Source of the DNA: JAJDXO01 sp965213765
GTDB lineage: Bacteria > Pseudomonadota > Alphaproteobacteria > Rhodospirillales > UBA2165
Length of the DNA stretch: 64,000 nt
Assembly (NCBI GenBank): GCA_965213765.1
Contig: OZ243926.1
Location: 62,001 to 126,000 of the forward strand
Reading direction: 5' to 3'
This document shows, piece after piece, positions 7,287 to 16,580 of this stretch (position 1 is the stretch's first letter; each line of letters starts with the position of its first letter). Made by a program: the position numbers and the translations under genes. The notes beneath the pieces were generated by a model. It made no database searches, was not told the origin of the DNA, and was given only the letters and a program-made list of their open reading frames with translations.

Positions 7287-7385
7287 ATGCACTGGAACCC
7301 GCCCGTAGTGGCGACCGAGATCGACGACGACCGTGGCCCGGTCATGGGGACGATGGAATGGCGCATCGATCCCGAGAATTCCGGT
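7287..7385 (+). pseudogene. Relic of an MFS_3 (EntS-like) transporter C-terminal region
   Basis: The plus-strand frame reads MHWNPPVVATEIDDDRGPVM followed by a segment with EWRIDPENSGEFR. From memory, MFS_3/DUF894 exporters have a cytoplasmic C-terminal extension with a HWP-P-VV...DRGPVMVTVEYRIDP pattern. A stop lies at 7266, 18 bases before the tryptophan context, and downstream the frame loses similarity. No membrane-domain coding is present. This is a ~33-codon fossil between two minus-strand genes. Confidence 0.4.
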
Positions 7386-7397
7386 GAATTCAGGGTG

Positions 7398-9131
7398 TCA
7401 GAATATCGGAGGTTCCGGCGTTTCGGCGCCGGCGTGCAGGAAGTCGAGATCGCACCCTTTGTTCGCCTGGGTCACGTGCCGGGCGTATAGCGCGGTATAG
7501 CCTCGCTCATACGGGAAGGGCCGGGGCGTCCATGCTTGTCGGCGCGCTTCCATCTCCTCGTCTGAAATGTCGACGCTCAAGCGGCGCCCGGGGATGTCGA
7601 GATCGATCATGTCGCCGGTCTGGATGAGCGCCAGGTTGCCGCCGACCTGCGCCTCGGGGGCGACGTGCAGAATGCAGGTGCCGTAGGCGGTGCCGCTCAT
7701 CCGGCAATCGGAGATTCGCACCATGTCGCGCACACCCTTCTCCAATAACTTCTTGGGTATGGGCAGCATGCCCCATTCAGGCATACCGGGCGCGCCAATG
7801 GGCCCCGCATACTTTAGCACCAGCACCGAGTCCTCGGTGACATCCAGGCCGGGGTCGTCAATGCGGTCGTGGAGGTCCTGGTAGCCCTCGAACACGACCG
7901 CCGGACCCCGATGGACATGGAACCTGGGATCGGCCGCGGTTTGTTTGATCACACACCCGTCGGTGGCGATGTTCCCCTTGAGTATGGCCGTACCGCCTTC
8001 GTGATAGAGCGGATTGTCGAGGGGGCGGATGACGTCGTCGAGATAGACCTCGGCGCCCTCGAGGTTCTCGGCGAGTGTTCCCCCGGTGACTGTTTTCTGG
8101 GTCAGATCAAGCTGGTCGGTCAGCCGGGTCATCAGCCCGCGCAGTCCGCCCGCGTAATAGAAGTCCTCCATCAGGTATTTGCCCGAGGGTTTGATATCGA
8201 GAATGACCGGGGTCGTCTTGGAGATCTCGTCGAAGCGCTCCAGCGTGAGTTCGATCCCGGCCCGCCCGGCGACGGCGATCAGATGGATCATGGCATTGGT
8301 CGAACCGCCGAGGGCCATATCGATGACGGTGGCGTTATCGAAGGAAGACTGGGTGAGGACGTCGGAGGGTTTCAGGTCTTCCCACACCATATCGACGATC
8401 CGCCGGCCGCTGGCCGCCGCCATCATCGCGTGGCCGGAATCGACCGCGGGTATTGATGAGGCGCCCGGCAGTGTCATCCCCAAGGTCTCGGCAATGGACA
8501 TCATGGTTGCGGCGGTGCCCATGACCATGCAGGTGCCAGCGGAACGGGAGAGTCCGCCGACGACATTTTCCATCATTTCGTCGTCGATCAGGCCGGCCCG
8601 CCGGTCAGCCCAATAGCGGAGCACGTCGGTGCCGCTGCCCAGGGTCTCTCCGGCGAAGAAACCGCGCAGCATTGGGCCAGCGGGTACATAGATCGCCGGC
8701 AGGTCCATGGTCAGTGCCGCCATGAGGAGGGCAGGGGTGGTTTTATCGCAGCCGCCCATCAGGACGACGCCGTCGATGGGATGGCAGCGGATCAGTTCCT
8801 CCGCCTCCATGGCCAGGAAGTTGCGGTAAAGCATGGTCGACGGCTTGACCATGATTTCGCCCAAGGACATGGCGGGCAATTCAATGGGGAAGCCGCCGGC
8901 TTCGTAAACGCCTCGTTTGATCTCCTCGGCCCGCTGCTTGAAGTGGGAGTGACAGGTGTTCATGTCGCTCCAGGTATTGATGATGCCGATCTTGGGCTTG
9001 CCGGTGAAATCTTCGCTCGAATAGCCCATTTGGCGGGAGCGCGCGCGGTGGCTGACGGAACGCATATCGCTCGGCCCGTACCACCGTTGGCTACGAAGTT
9101 CTTCGAGTTTCTTCCGGGTTTTTGTAGCCAC
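7398..9131 (-). CDS. IlvD/Edd-family dehydratase, L-arabonate/sugar-acid dehydratase type
   Basis: A 577-aa member of the [2Fe-2S] dehydratase family (dihydroxyacid or sugar-acid dehydratases). Cluster-ligand cysteines appear in NTCHSHF, MGGCDKTTP and SAGTCMVMGTA; other family segments are SDCRMSGTAYGTCILHV and MLPIPKKL. The length and the MRSVSHRARSRQMGYSSEDF start are closer to L-arabonate/pentonate dehydratases than to biosynthetic IlvD (about 560-620 aa, different N-terminus). It would turn an aldonic acid into a 2-keto-3-deoxy acid in the cytoplasm. No sugar-acid transporter or regulator is adjacent, so the substrate is an inference. Confidence 0.85.
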   Translation of the reverse strand: MATKTRKKLEELRSQRWYGPSDMRSVSHRARSRQMGYSSEDFTGKPKIGIINTWSDMNTCHSHFKQRAEEIKRGVYEAGGFPIELPAMSLGEIMVKPSTMLYRNFLAMEAEELIRCHPIDGVVLMGGCDKTTPALLMAALTMDLPAIYVPAGPMLRGFFAGETLGSGTDVLRYWADRRAGLIDDEMMENVVGGLSRSAGTCMVMGTAATMMSIAETLGMTLPGASSIPAVDSGHAMMAAASGRRIVDMVWEDLKPSDVLTQSSFDNATVIDMALGGSTNAMIHLIAVAGRAGIELTLERFDEISKTTPVILDIKPSGKYLMEDFYYAGGLRGLMTRLTDQLDLTQKTVTGGTLAENLEGAEVYLDDVIRPLDNPLYHEGGTAILKGNIATDGCVIKQTAADPRFHVHRGPAVVFEGYQDLHDRIDDPGLDVTEDSVLVLKYAGPIGAPGMPEWGMLPIPKKLLEKGVRDMVRISDCRMSGTAYGTCILHVAPEAQVGGNLALIQTGDMIDLDIPGRRLSVDISDEEMEARRQAWTPRPFPYERGYTALYARHVTQANKGCDLDFLHAGAETPEPPIF

Positions 9132-9265
9132 GGCGCATTCCCCTCTGAGGCGGCTTAATAGGTGTTTCGATACTTACGAATCGGATTTAATAGGCGATCG
9201 CCGGAACACCGGCAAATGGTTTTGGGACGGTCCCGGCGCTGCTGGCTCCGCGGGATCGGGCGTGA

Positions 9266-10072
9266 ATGTTTTTTTACCTCTCAAAGGTTCTCTGGTTTCT
9301 TGCCGACCCGGGAAATCACATTCCCATTGGTTTGTTGTTGGTGACCGCCGCGCTGTTGCTGCGATGGCGAAGGACCTTCCGGACCCTGTTGTTCCTGCTT
9401 GTCGGCTACGCTTTGGTCATCGGTTTCCTGCCCGTCGGCAAGACCATGCGGGCGGCGTTGGAGGACCGAATACCCATTCCGCGGAGCTTGCCGGACAGGG
9501 TAGATGGAATCGTTGTCCTCGGCGGCGTGGTCGATCAGTTTCTCAGCGAAGCGCGGGGACAGACCGCCATCGGCGGCGCGGTCGAGCGGATCACCGTGAG
9601 CGCCCGGCTCGCCGCGCAATATCCCGACGCCCGCATAGTCTATTCCGGCGGGTCCGGGGTGCCGGGGCGGCAGGAGCTGAAGGAAGCAAACTATATCAAG
9701 CCTATATTCGCTCAGCTCGGTGTGGAGCCGTCCCGTTTGATAATCGAGGATCAATCCCGGAACACCGCGGAAAACGCAATTCTGACCAAGGAACTGGTCA
9801 AGCCGGCAACTGAAGAAACGTGGATATTGGTAACATCGGCGTTTCACATGCCGCGGGCGCTTGGCGTTTTCCGGCGTGCCGGCTGGCCGGTTATCCCCTA
9901 TCCCGTCGACTATTCGACGGAACCCAATCAGGGGTTTCGTCTGACCAGCGGCTTTATGAACGGGTTTATCGTCTTCGGGGCGTCACTTCGGGAGTGGATA
10001 GGATTGGTCGCCTATCGTCTCACGGATCGTAGCGATGCATTTTTCCCGGCTGTGGAGATGGAGAAACGATGA
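9266..10072 (+). CDS. YdcF/ElyC-family (DUF218) membrane protein
   Basis: A 268-aa protein with two N-terminal membrane helices (about residues 5-30 and 35-55) and a DUF218 domain: DGIVVLGG, IVYSGGSG, IEDQSRNTAENA and TSAFHMPRA. ElyC of this family influences envelope and undecaprenyl-phosphate metabolism in enterobacteria. Its position ahead of three peptidoglycan enzyme genes agrees with an envelope role. The catalytic activity of the family is not settled. Confidence 0.85.
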   Translation: MFFYLSKVLWFLADPGNHIPIGLLLVTAALLLRWRRTFRTLLFLLVGYALVIGFLPVGKTMRAALEDRIPIPRSLPDRVDGIVVLGGVVDQFLSEARGQTAIGGAVERITVSARLAAQYPDARIVYSGGSGVPGRQELKEANYIKPIFAQLGVEPSRLIIEDQSRNTAENAILTKELVKPATEETWILVTSAFHMPRALGVFRRAGWPVIPYPVDYSTEPNQGFRLTSGFMNGFIVFGASLREWIGLVAYRLTDRSDAFFPAVEMEKR

Positions 10073-10153
10073 TCCGGCAGTCTTTCGTTAATCTCTCGCG
10101 GTTAAAAGGCGGATGTTGTACTGCTGGCTGTTAATTGGGTGGAGTTGGGGTGA

Positions 10154-11146
10154 ATGAAGACCTGTTTTAGGACCATGGCGTATGGCCTGTTGGGTGGTCT
10201 GGCCGCCGTTGGCGTTGACGGAGGGGCGATTGCCCAGGGGGCTTCAAAACCATTCGGGCCGTGGCTTGACGAGTTGAAAGCCGAGGCGGCGCAGAAGGGT
10301 GTCCGGTCGAAAACCCTCGACGAGGTAATCCCGACCATCAAACCCATCCCGCGGGTGATCGAATTGGATCGCCGGCAGCCCGAATTTACGCTAACCCTGC
10401 AACAATACATGAACCGGGTGGTGCCCAATTCGAGGGTCAAAAAGGGCCGTTCGAAGTTCCGGGAAAATGCCACATTGTTGACAGAAATTGGGCGCAAATT
10501 CGGTGTTCAGCCGCGCTTTATTGTCGCGTTTTGGGGTGTGGAAACGGATTTCGGCCGTGTGGATGGAGGCTTTCCCGTGATCTCGGCGCTGGCGACCTTG
10601 GCCCATGATGGCCGTCGGTCCAGGTTCTTCCGCGGCGAACTTATCCGCTCGCTCAGAATCGTGGACCAGGGTCACATCGCCCATACCAAAATGAAGGGTT
10701 CGTGGGCGGGCGCCATGGGTCAATTCCAATTCATGCCGTCGACATTTGAGAGCTTTGCCATCGACTATGACGGAGACGGGCGCCGGGATATTTGGCGTAA
10801 CCGGCGGGATGCTTTCGCTTCCGCCGCAAACTTCCTCTCCAAATCGGGCTGGAAGTCGGACCAGACCTGGGGACGTGAGGTCAAATTGCCGGCGGGGTTC
10901 GACATGAAATTGGCCGGTCCTAAAATCCGCAAGGGAATCAGGGATTGGCAGGCCCTGGGCGTCCGCCGGGTCGACGGAACCGACCTGCCGACGCGAAATC
11001 TTCGGGCCTCGATCATTCTGCCCGAAAAGACCAAGGGCCGTGCATTCCTGGCCTACGACAATTACCGGGTGATTCTGCGATGGAACCGGTCTTCGTTTTT
11101 TGCCGTGGCGATCGGCTCCCTTGCCGATCGCATAGGCGGGAGCTGA
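10154..11146 (+). CDS. MltB-type lytic murein transglycosylase
   Basis: A 330-aa protein with an N-terminal signal sequence and an SLT_2 domain. The catalytic glutamate is in FWGVETDFGR; AGAMGQFQFMPSTF and the calcium-loop-like DYDGDGRRDIW follow, as in MltB. It cleaves the MurNAc-GlcNAc bond of peptidoglycan with formation of a 1,6-anhydro product in the periplasm. No lipobox cysteine is seen and no C-terminal peptidoglycan-binding domain is present. The RlpA gene begins four bases after its stop. Confidence 0.9.
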   Translation: MKTCFRTMAYGLLGGLAAVGVDGGAIAQGASKPFGPWLDELKAEAAQKGVRSKTLDEVIPTIKPIPRVIELDRRQPEFTLTLQQYMNRVVPNSRVKKGRSKFRENATLLTEIGRKFGVQPRFIVAFWGVETDFGRVDGGFPVISALATLAHDGRRSRFFRGELIRSLRIVDQGHIAHTKMKGSWAGAMGQFQFMPSTFESFAIDYDGDGRRDIWRNRRDAFASAANFLSKSGWKSDQTWGREVKLPAGFDMKLAGPKIRKGIRDWQALGVRRVDGTDLPTRNLRASIILPEKTKGRAFLAYDNYRVILRWNRSSFFAVAIGSLADRIGGS

Positions 11147-11150
11147 CGCG

Positions 11151-12125
11151 ATGGCGGTCTATCGGATCAATCCGCTGATTTTGAGCCTGGGGGCGTTGTT
11201 TCTGCTTTCCGCATGTGCCGAAACCCAGCTTATCGCCCACACCGCCAAGCGGATTTCCAAACCGGAACCGAAGAGCCCGGTGTCCGGCATATACAAGGTC
11301 GGCAATCCATACCAAATCAAGAATGTCTGGTATTACCCCAAGGAGAGCTTCGATCACGTCGAGACCGGGATTGCCTCCTGGTATGGGTCCAAATTCCACT
11401 TGAAGAAAACCGCCAACGGCGAAATCTTCGACATGAACGAGCTGACGGCAGCGCACCGGACGCTGCAAATGCCGTCCTTCGTCCAAGTGACAAACCTGGA
11501 GAACGGCCGGTCGCTGAAGCTTCGGGTTAATGACCGGGGTCCGTTTGCTCATGGGCGAATAATCGATTTATCCCGCCGGGCCGCACAACTCCTGGGTTTT
11601 GAACGCCAGGGCACGGCGCGTGTCAGGGTGCGGGTCCTGGGCGCCGAAAGCCGGGCGCTCGCGCAACGGCTCACCGGCTCCGGAACGCAGGTGGCCCGGG
11701 CCGACCTGCCGATCCGTTCGGATGTGCAAGTCGCCAAACCCGGCGTGGCGTCGGAAACCTTGGCACCACCGCCGGGCGCCGTCTCGAACGCGCCGCTGGA
11801 TGTTGCGCCGCGGCGTCAGGTTGCCGTCCGCCAGGAGAGGGTGACCGTCGCGCCGCCTCGGCCTGATGGTTTGGTGACCTTTGAAAGTGTGGCGGACACT
11901 AATATCTATGTTCAGGTCGGGGCATTTATCCGATGGGACTACGCTAACCGGGCCAAGGCCAGATTGTTTCGAATCCGTGATGTGAAGATCACATCGCATA
12001 TTGTTGGCGAAAGAGAATATTTTAGAGTCCGGTCGGGGCCGCATCGCCATGTGGACGCCGCCGATAGAGTGCTGGAGACCATGATTCAGCTGGGCTACGA
12101 CAACGCGCAAATTGTCGTCGAGTAA
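11151..12125 (+). CDS. rlpA: RlpA-family septal-ring lytic transglycosylase with SPOR domain
   Basis: A 324-aa lipoprotein: signal peptide with lipobox LLSAC (cysteine near residue 22), a double-psi beta-barrel domain (GIASWYGSKFHLKKTANGE ... LRVNDRGPFAHGRIIDLSRRAA), a low-complexity linker, and a C-terminal SPOR domain (IYVQVGAFIRWDYANRAKAR). The SPOR domain binds denuded glycans at the division septum, and the barrel cuts them. It sits four bases after the MltB-type gene and three before the carboxypeptidase frame, so the three were probably made from one mRNA. Confidence 0.92.
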   Translation: MAVYRINPLILSLGALFLLSACAETQLIAHTAKRISKPEPKSPVSGIYKVGNPYQIKNVWYYPKESFDHVETGIASWYGSKFHLKKTANGEIFDMNELTAAHRTLQMPSFVQVTNLENGRSLKLRVNDRGPFAHGRIIDLSRRAAQLLGFERQGTARVRVRVLGAESRALAQRLTGSGTQVARADLPIRSDVQVAKPGVASETLAPPPGAVSNAPLDVAPRRQVAVRQERVTVAPPRPDGLVTFESVADTNIYVQVGAFIRWDYANRAKARLFRIRDVKITSHIVGEREYFRVRSGPHRHVDAADRVLETMIQLGYDNAQIVVE

Positions 12126-12152
12126 GACGTGAACCGGGAAGGAATGACAAGC

Positions 12153-13295
12153 GTGCGGATCAAGACATTTGCCGTTGCCGCCGCGACGGCCCTGATGCTG
12201 AGTGTTACCGCCGTCCAGGCGGCGGGGACCATCGAAACCTCGGCCAGACAGGCGATACTGCTCGACATGACCACCGGTGCCGTCCTGTTCGAGAAGAACG
12301 CCGATCAGCCCATGCCGCCGTCGTCGATGGGTAAAATCATGACCGTCTACAAGGTCTTCGAACGTTTGAAGGATGGCCGGTTGTCCCTGGACGATAGGTT
12401 CGTCGTCTCTGAAAAAGCGTGGCGGAAGCAAGGCTCCAAAATGTTCGTGCGGGTGAATTCCCGGGTGAAGGTCGAGGACCTGATCCGGGGGATCGTCGTG
12501 CAATCCGGGAATGACGCCAGCATCGTGGTCGCCGAGGGGCTCTCGGGCAGCGAAGGGGCATTCGCGGAGGAGCTCAACCGCACCGCCAAAGAACTTGGAA
12601 TGTCCAATTCGCATTTCGTCAATTCCAGCGGCTGGCCGGATCCCCAGCATCGCACCACCGCCCGGGATCTCGCCAAGCTCTCTCAAGCGACAATCGAGAA
12701 TTTCCCCGAGTACTACCACTTCTATGCCGAGAAGGTGTTCACCTATAACGGCATCCGCCAGGCCAATCGGAACCCCACGCTCTACCGCAACATCGGCGCC
12801 GACGGTCTGAAAACGGGTCACACGGAAGAAGCGGGCCACGGCCTTGCCGCCAGCGCGGTTCGAAATGGCCGGCGGCTGATTCTGGTGGTCAACGGTCTGC
12901 CGAGCAAAAAGGCGCGGGCCCTCGAATCCGAGCGCATCCTCGATTGGGGCTTCCGGGAGTTCGATAATTACGCCTTGTTCAGATCAGGCGAGACGGTTGC
13001 CGATGCCGAGGTTTGGATGGGTGCCGCCGGCAGCGTGCCGTTGGTCATCAGGCAGGACGTCCTGTTGACCCTGTCCCGCAAAGCCCGGCGGGGTATGAAG
13101 GTGAGTGTTCTCTACGATGGTCCATTTGCGGCGCCCGTGGCCGAAGGTACGCCGTTGGCGACGCTGAAAATCGAAGCGGCAGGGGAGAACCCGGTTGAGT
13201 ACCCCCTGATCGCGGGTTCCGACGTTCCCCGCCTTGGTATGTTCTCCCGCCTCGGCGCCGCCCTTAAATTCGTCCTGTGGGGCGAATCCGGTTGA
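12153..13295 (+). CDS. D-alanyl-D-alanine carboxypeptidase (PBP5/6 family)
   Basis: Serine-type low-molecular-weight penicillin-binding protein of about 380 aa. Active-site motifs are SxxK in PPSSMGKIM, SGN in VQSGNDAS and KTG in LKTGHTEEAG; a C-terminal beta domain and a final amphipathic anchor (LGAALKFVLWGE) follow. It trims the terminal D-Ala of peptidoglycan stem peptides in the periplasm. GTG 12153 is chosen because GGAAGGA lies nine bases upstream and a clean signal peptide (MRIKTFAVAAATALMLSV) results; ATG 12144 and GTG 12129 are alternatives in the same frame. Confidence 0.9.
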   Translation: MRIKTFAVAAATALMLSVTAVQAAGTIETSARQAILLDMTTGAVLFEKNADQPMPPSSMGKIMTVYKVFERLKDGRLSLDDRFVVSEKAWRKQGSKMFVRVNSRVKVEDLIRGIVVQSGNDASIVVAEGLSGSEGAFAEELNRTAKELGMSNSHFVNSSGWPDPQHRTTARDLAKLSQATIENFPEYYHFYAEKVFTYNGIRQANRNPTLYRNIGADGLKTGHTEEAGHGLAASAVRNGRRLILVVNGLPSKKARALESERILDWGFREFDNYALFRSGETVADAEVWMGAAGSVPLVIRQDVLLTLSRKARRGMKVSVLYDGPFAAPVAEGTPLATLKIEAAGENPVEYPLIAGSDVPRLGMFSRLGAALKFVLWGESG

Positions 13296-13337
13296 CCAAA
13301 TTCGGCCAACCTCCGAACCTGTGACGGAGAACATCCA

Positions 13338-13964
13338 ATGGCCGGAAAATTCATCACGCTCGAAGGCGGTGAGGGGGCGGGTAAGTCCACTCAAGTGTCG
13401 CGGCTGGCTGCCCGCTTGGAAAGGGCGGGCCATACCGTGTGCATTACCCGTGAGCCGGGCGGGGCACCTGGTGCCGAGGCCATTCGGGAGCTGTTGGTAA
13501 CCGGCGATCCCGAGCGTTGGGACGCCGCGACCGAAACGCTTCTGCATTACGCCGCGCGCCGAAGCCACCTCACGGACACGATACGGCCGGCATTGGCCCG
13601 CGGAGAATGGGTGGTCTGTGACCGGTTTGCCGATTCGACCCTGGCCTACCAGGGGTATGTCGGTGGCGTGGATAAGGGTCTTATTTCGGAGATTTATGCC
13701 CAGGTGGTCGGTGATTTGACCCCTGATCTCACGCTGATCCTGGATCTGCCGCCGGAGGTAGGATTGGCCCGCGCCCAGGCCCGGGGTGAGGGCGAGGACC
13801 GTTACGAACGGATGGGGCTGAATTTTCATCAGCGGCTCCGGGCGGCGTTCTTGGAGATCGCCGCCAAGGAGCCGGAACGCTGTATGGTCGTCGACGCCGA
13901 CGGCGATATCGAGACCGTTGCCGCGCGGATCGAGAGTGCCGTTGAGGACAGGCTGGAAATCTAA
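13338..13964 (+). CDS. tmk: Thymidylate kinase
   Basis: A 208-aa dTMP kinase. The P-loop is EGGEGAGKSTQ, the DR(Y/F) motif is DRFADSTLAYQG and the lid region lies around ARGEGEDRYERMG. It phosphorylates dTMP to dTDP for DNA synthesis. The TAATG junction with the next gene (13962-13966) shows a one-base overlap with holB, a conserved pairing in proteobacteria. Confidence 0.95.
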   Translation: MAGKFITLEGGEGAGKSTQVSRLAARLERAGHTVCITREPGGAPGAEAIRELLVTGDPERWDAATETLLHYAARRSHLTDTIRPALARGEWVVCDRFADSTLAYQGYVGGVDKGLISEIYAQVVGDLTPDLTLILDLPPEVGLARAQARGEGEDRYERMGLNFHQRLRAAFLEIAAKEPERCMVVDADGDIETVAARIESAVEDRLEI

Positions 13965-14980
13965 TGGCTGACGAAGAGGAACTCATTCCCGAACCCCGGG
14001 CAACCGATATTCTCCTCGGCCAGACGGAGGCTGAGCGCGAGTTTTTGCACGCCTTCAATACCGGCCGTCCGGCGCACGCCTGGCTGATCACCGGCCGCCC
14101 GGGAATTGGCAAGGCGACCCTGGCCTTTCGTCTCGCGAGGACCATCCTGTCCGGTGATTCGCCTGACGCCCATGACCCCGAGGTCGCACTTTTCCGGCGG
14201 GTCGCGGCAAGTGGACACGCCGATCTCTTGGTCGTTGAGCGGGCGGTCGACGAGAAATCGGGCAAGCGCCGGGCTGAGATTACCGTCGACGATGTCCGAG
14301 GCGTCCGCGAGTTCCTTTCCAAGACCCCGGCCGAGGGCGGCTGGCGGGTGGTGATCATCGACAGTGCGGATCAGATGAACACCAACGCGGCCAATGCCGT
14401 TTTGAAGATTCTCGAGGAGCCGCCGTCCCGCGCAATGTTGTTATTGTTGGCCCACAATCCGGGCCGCTTGCTGCCGACGATCATCTCCCGCTGCCGCCGG
14501 CTGCCGGCCAAGCCCCTGGGCGAGGAAGATTTGGTCAAACTGTTGGCCCGGCTGCGCCCGGAGATGAGCCTCGAGGACCAACAAACCCTGGTGCAAATCG
14601 CCGACGGCAGTATCGGCCGGGCGCTCAGCTATTCGGAGGGGGGCGGGTTGGGCCTCTATCGCGACGCGGTCGCCTTGTTGGAAAAGCTGCCGGGCCTCGA
14701 CGTAGCGGGTGTCCACAAACTGGCCGACGGCGTTGCCCGGGACAAAACAGGTGAGGCCTTCCAGACCGTCGGCGACCTCATGCGATGGTGGGTTCACCGA
14801 ACCATCAACGGACAGGTTCGCGGCTCTGTTTCGGCTTCCGCCGGCGGTCTTGATCGCTGGTTTGAGGTATGGGAAAAGAACAACCGCTTGTTCGAGCGGG
14901 CCGACAGCGTGAACCTCGACCATAAGCAAGTGATATTGAACGCTTTTGCGGCCATTGACGCCGCCCATTCATCATCGTAG
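13964..14980 (+). CDS. holB: DNA polymerase III subunit delta'
   Basis: A 338-aa clamp-loader subunit with an AAA+ fold: a P-loop-like GRPGIGKATLAF near residue 47, the segment DDVRGVREFLSKTP, VIIDSADQMNTNAANAVLKI and the sensor region EPPSRAMLLLLAHN, ending in RCRRLPAKPL. The zinc-module cysteines of E. coli delta' are absent, as in other alphaproteobacteria. It lies between tmk and metG in the expected order. Confidence 0.92.
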   Translation: MADEEELIPEPRATDILLGQTEAEREFLHAFNTGRPAHAWLITGRPGIGKATLAFRLARTILSGDSPDAHDPEVALFRRVAASGHADLLVVERAVDEKSGKRRAEITVDDVRGVREFLSKTPAEGGWRVVIIDSADQMNTNAANAVLKILEEPPSRAMLLLLAHNPGRLLPTIISRCRRLPAKPLGEEDLVKLLARLRPEMSLEDQQTLVQIADGSIGRALSYSEGGGLGLYRDAVALLEKLPGLDVAGVHKLADGVARDKTGEAFQTVGDLMRWWVHRTINGQVRGSVSASAGGLDRWFEVWEKNNRLFERADSVNLDHKQVILNAFAAIDAAHSSS

Positions 14981-15018
14981 AGACCCTCAGGCCCCTAGGC
15001 CTTCCCGGGAGAATATTC

Positions 15019-16572
15019 GTGGCCGACAAGACGCCCTATTACATCACCACGGCGATAGCCTACGTCAACGGACCGCCCCACCTCGGGCATGCCTATGAGG
15101 CGATCTCGACCGACGTGATGGCGCGCTTCAAGCGTCTGGACGGGTATGACGTGCATTTCCTGACCGGCACCGACGAGCACGGCCAGAAGGTTGAGAAATC
15201 AGCCATCGAGGCGGGCAAGGACACGCAGAGCTTCTGCGACGAAATCGCCGGCGCCGTCCTAGACATGGACGCCATGCTCAACGTCTCCAACGATGATTTC
15301 ATCCGCACCACCGAGCCCCGGCACTATGCGGCAAGCCAGGCGATCTGGAAGCTGCTGGACAATGCGGGGGACATCTATCTCGGCAAGTACGAAGGCTGGT
15401 ATTCGGTGCGCGACGAGGCCTATTTCGATGAGAGCGAACTGACCGACGGGCCCGACGGCAAACTGGCGCCCTCAGGCGCGCCGGTCGAGTGGGTGGCGGA
15501 GCCAAGCTACTTCTTCAAGCTTTCGGAATATACCCAGCCGCTGTTGGACCATTACGAAGCCAATCCCGACTCCATTCTGCCCGCGACGCGCCGCAACGAG
15601 GTGGTGAGCTTCGTCAGCCAAGGGCTGCACGATCTCTCCATATCGCGGACCACGTTCAAGTGGGGCGTGCCCGTGCCGGGTGACGAAGACCACATCATGT
15701 ACGTGTGGCTGGATGCGCTGACCAACTACATCACCGGTCTGGGTTTCCCGGATCGGGACGGGATGTACGCCACTCACTGGCCGGCGGACCTGCACGTCAT
15801 CGGCAAGGATATCGTCCGCTTCCATGCGGTTTATTGGCCGGCGTTCCTGATGAGCGCCGGAATTCCCCTGCCGAAGCGGGTGTTCGGGCATGGCTTCCTC
15901 AATATCGAGGGGGAGAAAATGTCCAAGTCCCTCGGTAACGTGCTGTCGCCGGATGCCCTGGTCGATGAGTTCGGCCTCGACCAAATCCGCTATTTCCTGC
16001 TTCGCGAGGTGCCCTACGGCAATGACGGCTCGTTCTCCCGCGAAGGCATCATCCAGCGGATCAACAGTGATCTCGCCAACGATCTCGGCAATCTTGCCCA
16101 GCGGGTGCTGTCAATGGTCAACAAGAACTGTGATGCGGCGGTGCCGACGCCCGGAGAATTCTCCGACGAGGATCAGACCTTACTGGAGCAAGCCCACGGT
16201 GCGCTGGAAGCGGCACGGGCCCATTTCGAGGTGCAGGCCTTCCATGAGGCGCTTGAGGTCATATGGAAGATCGTCCGGGCGGCCAACGCCTATGTGGACC
16301 ATCAGGCGCCCTGGGAGCTGCGAAAGTCCGATCCGGAACGGATGGCGACCGTGCTCTACGCACTGGCCGAGGTAATCCGGCATCTGGGCATCCTGTGTCA
16401 GCCGTACATGCCGGATTCCTCGGCACGGCTGCTGGATCAGCTGGAGATTGCCGCGGACATGCGGGATTTCGCCGCCTTGGGCCCGGACAACGCGCTCACC
16501 GCCGGTACCGCGCTGCCCAAACCGTCGGGTATTTTCCCGCGCTACGTTGAAGAGGCCGCGAAGGCCGGGTAG
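15019..16572 (+). CDS. metG: Methionyl-tRNA synthetase
   Basis: A 517-aa class I synthetase that charges tRNA-Met. The HIGH signature appears as PPHLGHAYE and the KMSKS loop as GEKMSKSLGN. The connective-peptide region (DEAYFDESEL) lacks the cysteine knuckle, so it is the zinc-free type, and there is no C-terminal tRNA-binding extension, consistent with the short form. Start codon is GTG at 15019. It is followed eight bases later by the TatD-family gene. Confidence 0.95.
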   Translation: MADKTPYYITTAIAYVNGPPHLGHAYEAISTDVMARFKRLDGYDVHFLTGTDEHGQKVEKSAIEAGKDTQSFCDEIAGAVLDMDAMLNVSNDDFIRTTEPRHYAASQAIWKLLDNAGDIYLGKYEGWYSVRDEAYFDESELTDGPDGKLAPSGAPVEWVAEPSYFFKLSEYTQPLLDHYEANPDSILPATRRNEVVSFVSQGLHDLSISRTTFKWGVPVPGDEDHIMYVWLDALTNYITGLGFPDRDGMYATHWPADLHVIGKDIVRFHAVYWPAFLMSAGIPLPKRVFGHGFLNIEGEKMSKSLGNVLSPDALVDEFGLDQIRYFLLREVPYGNDGSFSREGIIQRINSDLANDLGNLAQRVLSMVNKNCDAAVPTPGEFSDEDQTLLEQAHGALEAARAHFEVQAFHEALEVIWKIVRAANAYVDHQAPWELRKSDPERMATVLYALAEVIRHLGILCQPYMPDSSARLLDQLEIAADMRDFAALGPDNALTAGTALPKPSGIFPRYVEEAAKAG

Positions 16573-16580
16573 GGGGCTTT

